Part shown: piece by piece, positions 61,468-64,000 of the stretch
How the letters are laid out: every line of letters starts with the position of its first letter
How positions within the stretch are numbered: position 1 is the stretch's first letter
Origin: Pelosinus sp. UFO1
GTDB taxonomy: Bacteria > Bacillota > Negativicutes > DSM-13327
DNA: 64,000 nucleotides
Direction of reading: 5' to 3'
Assembly: GCF_000725345.1 (NCBI RefSeq)
Contig: NZ_CP008852.1
Coordinates: 4,084,001-4,148,000 of the forward strand
The notes under the pieces: generated by a model
Database searches by the model: none
What the model was told of the DNA's origin: nothing
What the model saw: the letters and a program-made list of their open reading frames with translations, nothing else
Made by a program: the position numbers and the translations under genes

Positions 61468-62823
61468 TTATGAATAGTAGATAGAAGTAATCATTTCAGC
61501 TACTTCATCCAAGATTCCAATGTCTTCTAGCACTTGAAACAGTCCAAATCTTTGGCGAATGTCTTTTGCTGTAAGTAAGCTTAAACGAAATGACTCTCTA
61601 TCTAAATTAAGATCCCGAGGAGTAAGATGGCAGCCTGCAGTTTCCATCATTTCGTGATAGGAATCCGTTGAAGGTAATATTGGAAGTACACTTTCTTTGA
61701 TCGTATCCCATTTTTGTACAATATTTTGTGCTGCCTTCTCCCGAGGGATTTCATCAAAATTCATATCTGGTGCCTTTAGCTCAATAATCTGAGGGGCAAT
61801 ATCACCAAATAATTGTTTTATATTATTCTCCCATTTTTCCCGGGTAAGAGACCGGAACTTCCCATCCGCATATACTTTATTAATATCCACTGTTGCTAAA
61901 TATTCGTACACATGAATGATAATTTCAGTGGCTATCCCTACTTGGTTGCCATGTAAAAATGTTTCTTGTCCACGCATAAGAGCTAGCATCTCCCACGTGT
62001 GAGACAATCGATGCTCTTCTCCAGAAGCTGGCCGGGAATTTCCTATCATTCCAATACACATGCCAGATAAAATTAGACCTTCGATGATACTACGGATGGC
62101 TTCTGGCGTCCTTACCATAATCCCAGCAGCACTAGAAACACATTGCCTAACAGCTTTTTCTACTAGCGCTGCTGTAATTTCGCAATAATATTCATCATTG
62201 ATAATATTGGCTAATTTCCACTCGGCTAGCGCACTATATTTTCCCACAATGTCTCCAAATCCAGCATGAAGCATATGAAAGGGAGCCTCTTTCATGATAG
62301 CGATATCCGCAATTATGCAGTATGGATAAACGGCAGAATAGGTAACTTTAACGCCCTTAGTAATCAGTGGTGAAACCATCGAAGCGTATCCATCCATAGA
62401 AGGCGCAGTACATACCACGATATAGGGAATCTTTGTTTCACAGCTTAGATAACGAGCAAGATCATTTAATGTCCCAGAACCAACTACTACAATCGCTGTA
62501 ATGTTCGGATTGATAGCGGCTCTTAATTGTTCCATTGCAGCTTCATCAGGGTGAAGATGAGTGTTAGAAAAAATCACCTTTTCTAAAGCAAAGTCTTTAG
62601 AAAGTATGGATTCAACTTTTCGCCCCCCCACCTCATAGGTCGTACTATCTGCAATAAATAACACTGTACCACTTGGCAAGGACTGTAACGATTTCACAAT
62701 ATCAGATAGGATACCGCTACCAATGCGGACACCATTGATATCAATGCTATGAGTTCTGCCACAGGAACAAGGAAATGTTAAGCCTGCCATCTCTTCTGGA
62801 TTTTTCATTAATAATTCATTCAT
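61468..62823 (-). CDS. AraM/EgsA-type iron-alcohol-dehydrogenase-like protein
   Basis: 451 aa from ATG 62823; a GTG 12 bp earlier overlaps the GAGG site. N-terminus CSCGRTHSIDINGVRIGSG and the cofactor loop VVVGSGTLNDLARYLSCETKIPYIVVCTAPSMDG match sn-glycerol-1-phosphate dehydrogenases (AraM/EgsA), with FGDIVGKYSALAEWKLA following and metal-ligand His in GEEHRLSHTWE. In Bacillus AraM makes sn-glycerol-1-phosphate; in sugar operons the substrate may differ. First gene after the 322-bp spacer. Confidence 0.9.
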   Translation of the reverse strand: MNELLMKNPEEMAGLTFPCSCGRTHSIDINGVRIGSGILSDIVKSLQSLPSGTVLFIADSTTYEVGGRKVESILSKDFALEKVIFSNTHLHPDEAAMEQLRAAINPNITAIVVVGSGTLNDLARYLSCETKIPYIVVCTAPSMDGYASMVSPLITKGVKVTYSAVYPYCIIADIAIMKEAPFHMLHAGFGDIVGKYSALAEWKLANIINDEYYCEITAALVEKAVRQCVSSAAGIMVRTPEAIRSIIEGLILSGMCIGMIGNSRPASGEEHRLSHTWEMLALMRGQETFLHGNQVGIATEIIIHVYEYLATVDINKVYADGKFRSLTREKWENNIKQLFGDIAPQIIELKAPDMNFDEIPREKAAQNIVQKWDTIKESVLPILPSTDSYHEMMETAGCHLTPRDLNLDRESFRLSLLTAKDIRQRFGLFQVLEDIGILDEVAEMITSIYYS

Positions 62824-63145
62824 TTTTTTATTCACCTCGTATGCTTATTTCTCTAGTCCTTACTATTTGGCTAATCTACACCTGCAATTTTTTATAAAAA
62901 AACCATCACAATATATAAAATACCAAGATAATTATTCATAATATTCTGTTATTTTATATATTTAGTTGGCTCACTTTTTTCTAAATTAAATGTACTTTTA
63001 TCACTTTAGAAGAATAGATACTGAGCTCAGAACAGACTTCCTAATAATCGAACAGCTAGGCCTAACTGTATCAGCTTACTTTAATAACAGTCAACTTGCA
63101 TTAAATCCTACTTATACTTTTGTATCATCAAACTCTTTTCAGGGA
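62824..63145. other. Spacer between zinc dehydrogenase and the sugar-phosphate operon
   Basis: No gene and no terminator hairpin. On the minus strand TTGACT at 63094-63089 is a possible -35 but its -10 is poor, so the operon promoter is uncertain. Confidence 0.4.
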
Positions 63146-64000
63146 TTATTCTACTTTTAAAACTACCTTAATGGCATCCCCACTTTTTATCGTTGCATAT
63201 GCTTTATCCCACTCAGTAATGTTAAATTGATGAGATATCAACGCCTTTGCATTTACACTATTATCATTCATAAGCTGTAACGATGGTTCCCAATCACTCG
63301 GCTTTTGACTTCTGCAACCAGTTATTGAAAGTTCTTTTTGTATAATTTTTTCAAAATCTGTAAGAATTTCTGCTGTTGGAAAAATCCCAACCTGAACATA
63401 CTGTCCTTTTTTAGTTAAAAGATCTAAACCAAAGTTTACAGAAGGAGGGGCACCTGTACATTCAAAAACAACGTCCGCACCATATCCTTGTGTTAATTCA
63501 TTTACAGTCTGTTTTAAATCTTGGTTTTGAATGTCAACTGTAACATCAATCCCTAGCTCTTTTCCTTTTTCTAATCTACCTTTATCTTTCTCTAGTCCAG
63601 TAATGATTACTTTCGCATCGTAGGTTTTTGCAATCTGTGCCACAAACAGTCCAATAGGACCAGGCCCCAGGACAACTACAACGTCACCCTTTTTTATCTT
63701 ACTTTTGGCCACTGCATGGTGCGCACAAGCCAATGCCTCGGTAAGAGCACCTGATTGATAATCTACATTTTCAGGTAGTTTGTGTATACTTTCTTTGCGG
63801 GCGACTACGTATTTGGTAAAGGCTCCATCTTGCTGGTTCCCTAATCCTTTACGTTCTTTACATAGGTTATAATCTTTTGATTTACAGTATTTGCACTGTC
63901 CGCAGATATAAAAGGTAGTTTCAGAGGTAACCCGCTCACCTACTTTCACTTCTGTTACATTTTCACCAACTTCTACAACTTCACCAGCGAACTCATGACC
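63146..64000 (-). CDS. Zinc-dependent sugar-alcohol/threonine dehydrogenase family (partial)
   Basis: The start lies beyond the right edge; 284 C-terminal residues are visible. GHEFAGEVVEVGENV and the structural-zinc cysteines in CGQCKYCKSKDYNLC, then the NAD loop VVVLGPGPIGLFVAQIA, belong to medium-chain zinc alcohol dehydrogenases of the sorbitol/tagatose/threonine branch. It presumably oxidises a polyol to a ketose ahead of the phosphate enzymes downstream, if all belong to one pathway (inference). Confidence 0.9.
   Translation of the reverse strand, partial: GHEFAGEVVEVGENVTEVKVGERVTSETTFYICGQCKYCKSKDYNLCKERKGLGNQQDGAFTKYVVARKESIHKLPENVDYQSGALTEALACAHHAVAKSKIKKGDVVVVLGPGPIGLFVAQIAKTYDAKVIITGLEKDKGRLEKGKELGIDVTVDIQNQDLKQTVNELTQGYGADVVFECTGAPPSVNFGLDLLTKKGQYVQVGIFPTAEILTDFEKIIQKELSITGCRSQKPSDWEPSLQLMNDNSVNAKALISHQFNITEWDKAYATIKSGDAIKVVLKVE

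Noticed and set aside
1-64000. CRISPR arrays, tRNA or rRNA genes, intact transposases, prophage genes
   Set aside because: No regularly spaced direct repeats, no tRNA T-loop signature in a cloverleaf context, no rRNA sequence and no transposase or phage structural gene were found.

Overview
The window looks like a chromosome segment of a motile, anaerobic, AT-rich Bacillota, most likely class Negativicutes (a Sporomusa/Pelosinus-type spore former). This rests on strong GGAGG ribosome sites with frequent TTG/GTG starts, a complete block of flagellar filament and hook genes, a reverse rubrerythrin, a CBO0543-type membrane protein, a CwlD-like amidase and DcuC/QueG-like anaerobe genes, next to Gram-negative-looking envelope functions (MacA/MacB-type export, a BamE-like C-terminal repeat). 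The genus is an inference; there is no rRNA or tRNA in the window to confirm it.

Layout. 1-3.4 kb: multiple-monosaccharide ABC importer (permease truncated by the window edge). 3.7-4.4 kb: a secreted orphan protein. 4.4-4.6 kb: first copy of a 238-bp dispersed repeat. 4.7-10.6 kb: a YknXYZ/MacAB-type exporter divergent from a two-component system and a small secreted protein, with shared operator-like repeats. 10.7-15.1 kb: DUF1540 protein, reverse rubrerythrin, small orphans, and a fumarylacetoacetate-hydrolase-family gene divergent from a LysR regulator. 15.2-17.5 kb: a three-gene signalling operon (HD-GYP, CheY-like, and a protein with MshEN-like repeats fused to a CheX-like domain). 17.8-19 kb: an M24 peptidase. 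19.2-33.6 kb: csrA, an orphan response regulator, flagellin with a structured leader, and a nine-gene operon flgD-flgE-flgK2-flgK1-flgL-fliD-(FliT/FlgN-like)-fliS-flaG read from a sigma-28-type promoter. 33.7-40.2 kb: membrane protein, cell-wall amidase, PIG-L deacetylase, MarR plus P1B-ATPase, second 238-bp repeat. 40.4-43.6 kb: an ArsM-ArsN2 fusion with a Cys-rich MarR regulator, pirin and a double CDGSH protein. 43.9-49.5 kb: chemoreceptor, HAD, NRDE, CBS and M20 peptidase genes. 49.9-52.5 kb: a DcuC-type carrier followed by two copies of a 105-bp repeat, and a secreted protein. 53-55.6 kb: two QueG-like iron-sulfur proteins with a MarR regulator. 55.6-64 kb: NDH-2, then a sugar-phosphate/polyol cluster (HPr, PfkA, split transketolase, RpiB, DeoC, AraM-like dehydrogenase, zinc alcohol dehydrogenase truncated by the edge).

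How the parts work together. Flagellar genes make hook, junctions, cap and filament; CsrA plus the structured flagellin leader suggest post-transcriptional control of filament synthesis, but no fliW gene is visible here. The HD-GYP/CheY/CheX-like operon could link c-di-GMP to chemotaxis. Several regulators sit beside convincing palindromes (LysR boxes, three MarR-type boxes, response-regulator direct repeats). The most unusual structure is a set of four dispersed repeats from two families with different interiors but the same ends, three of them abutting intrinsic terminators.
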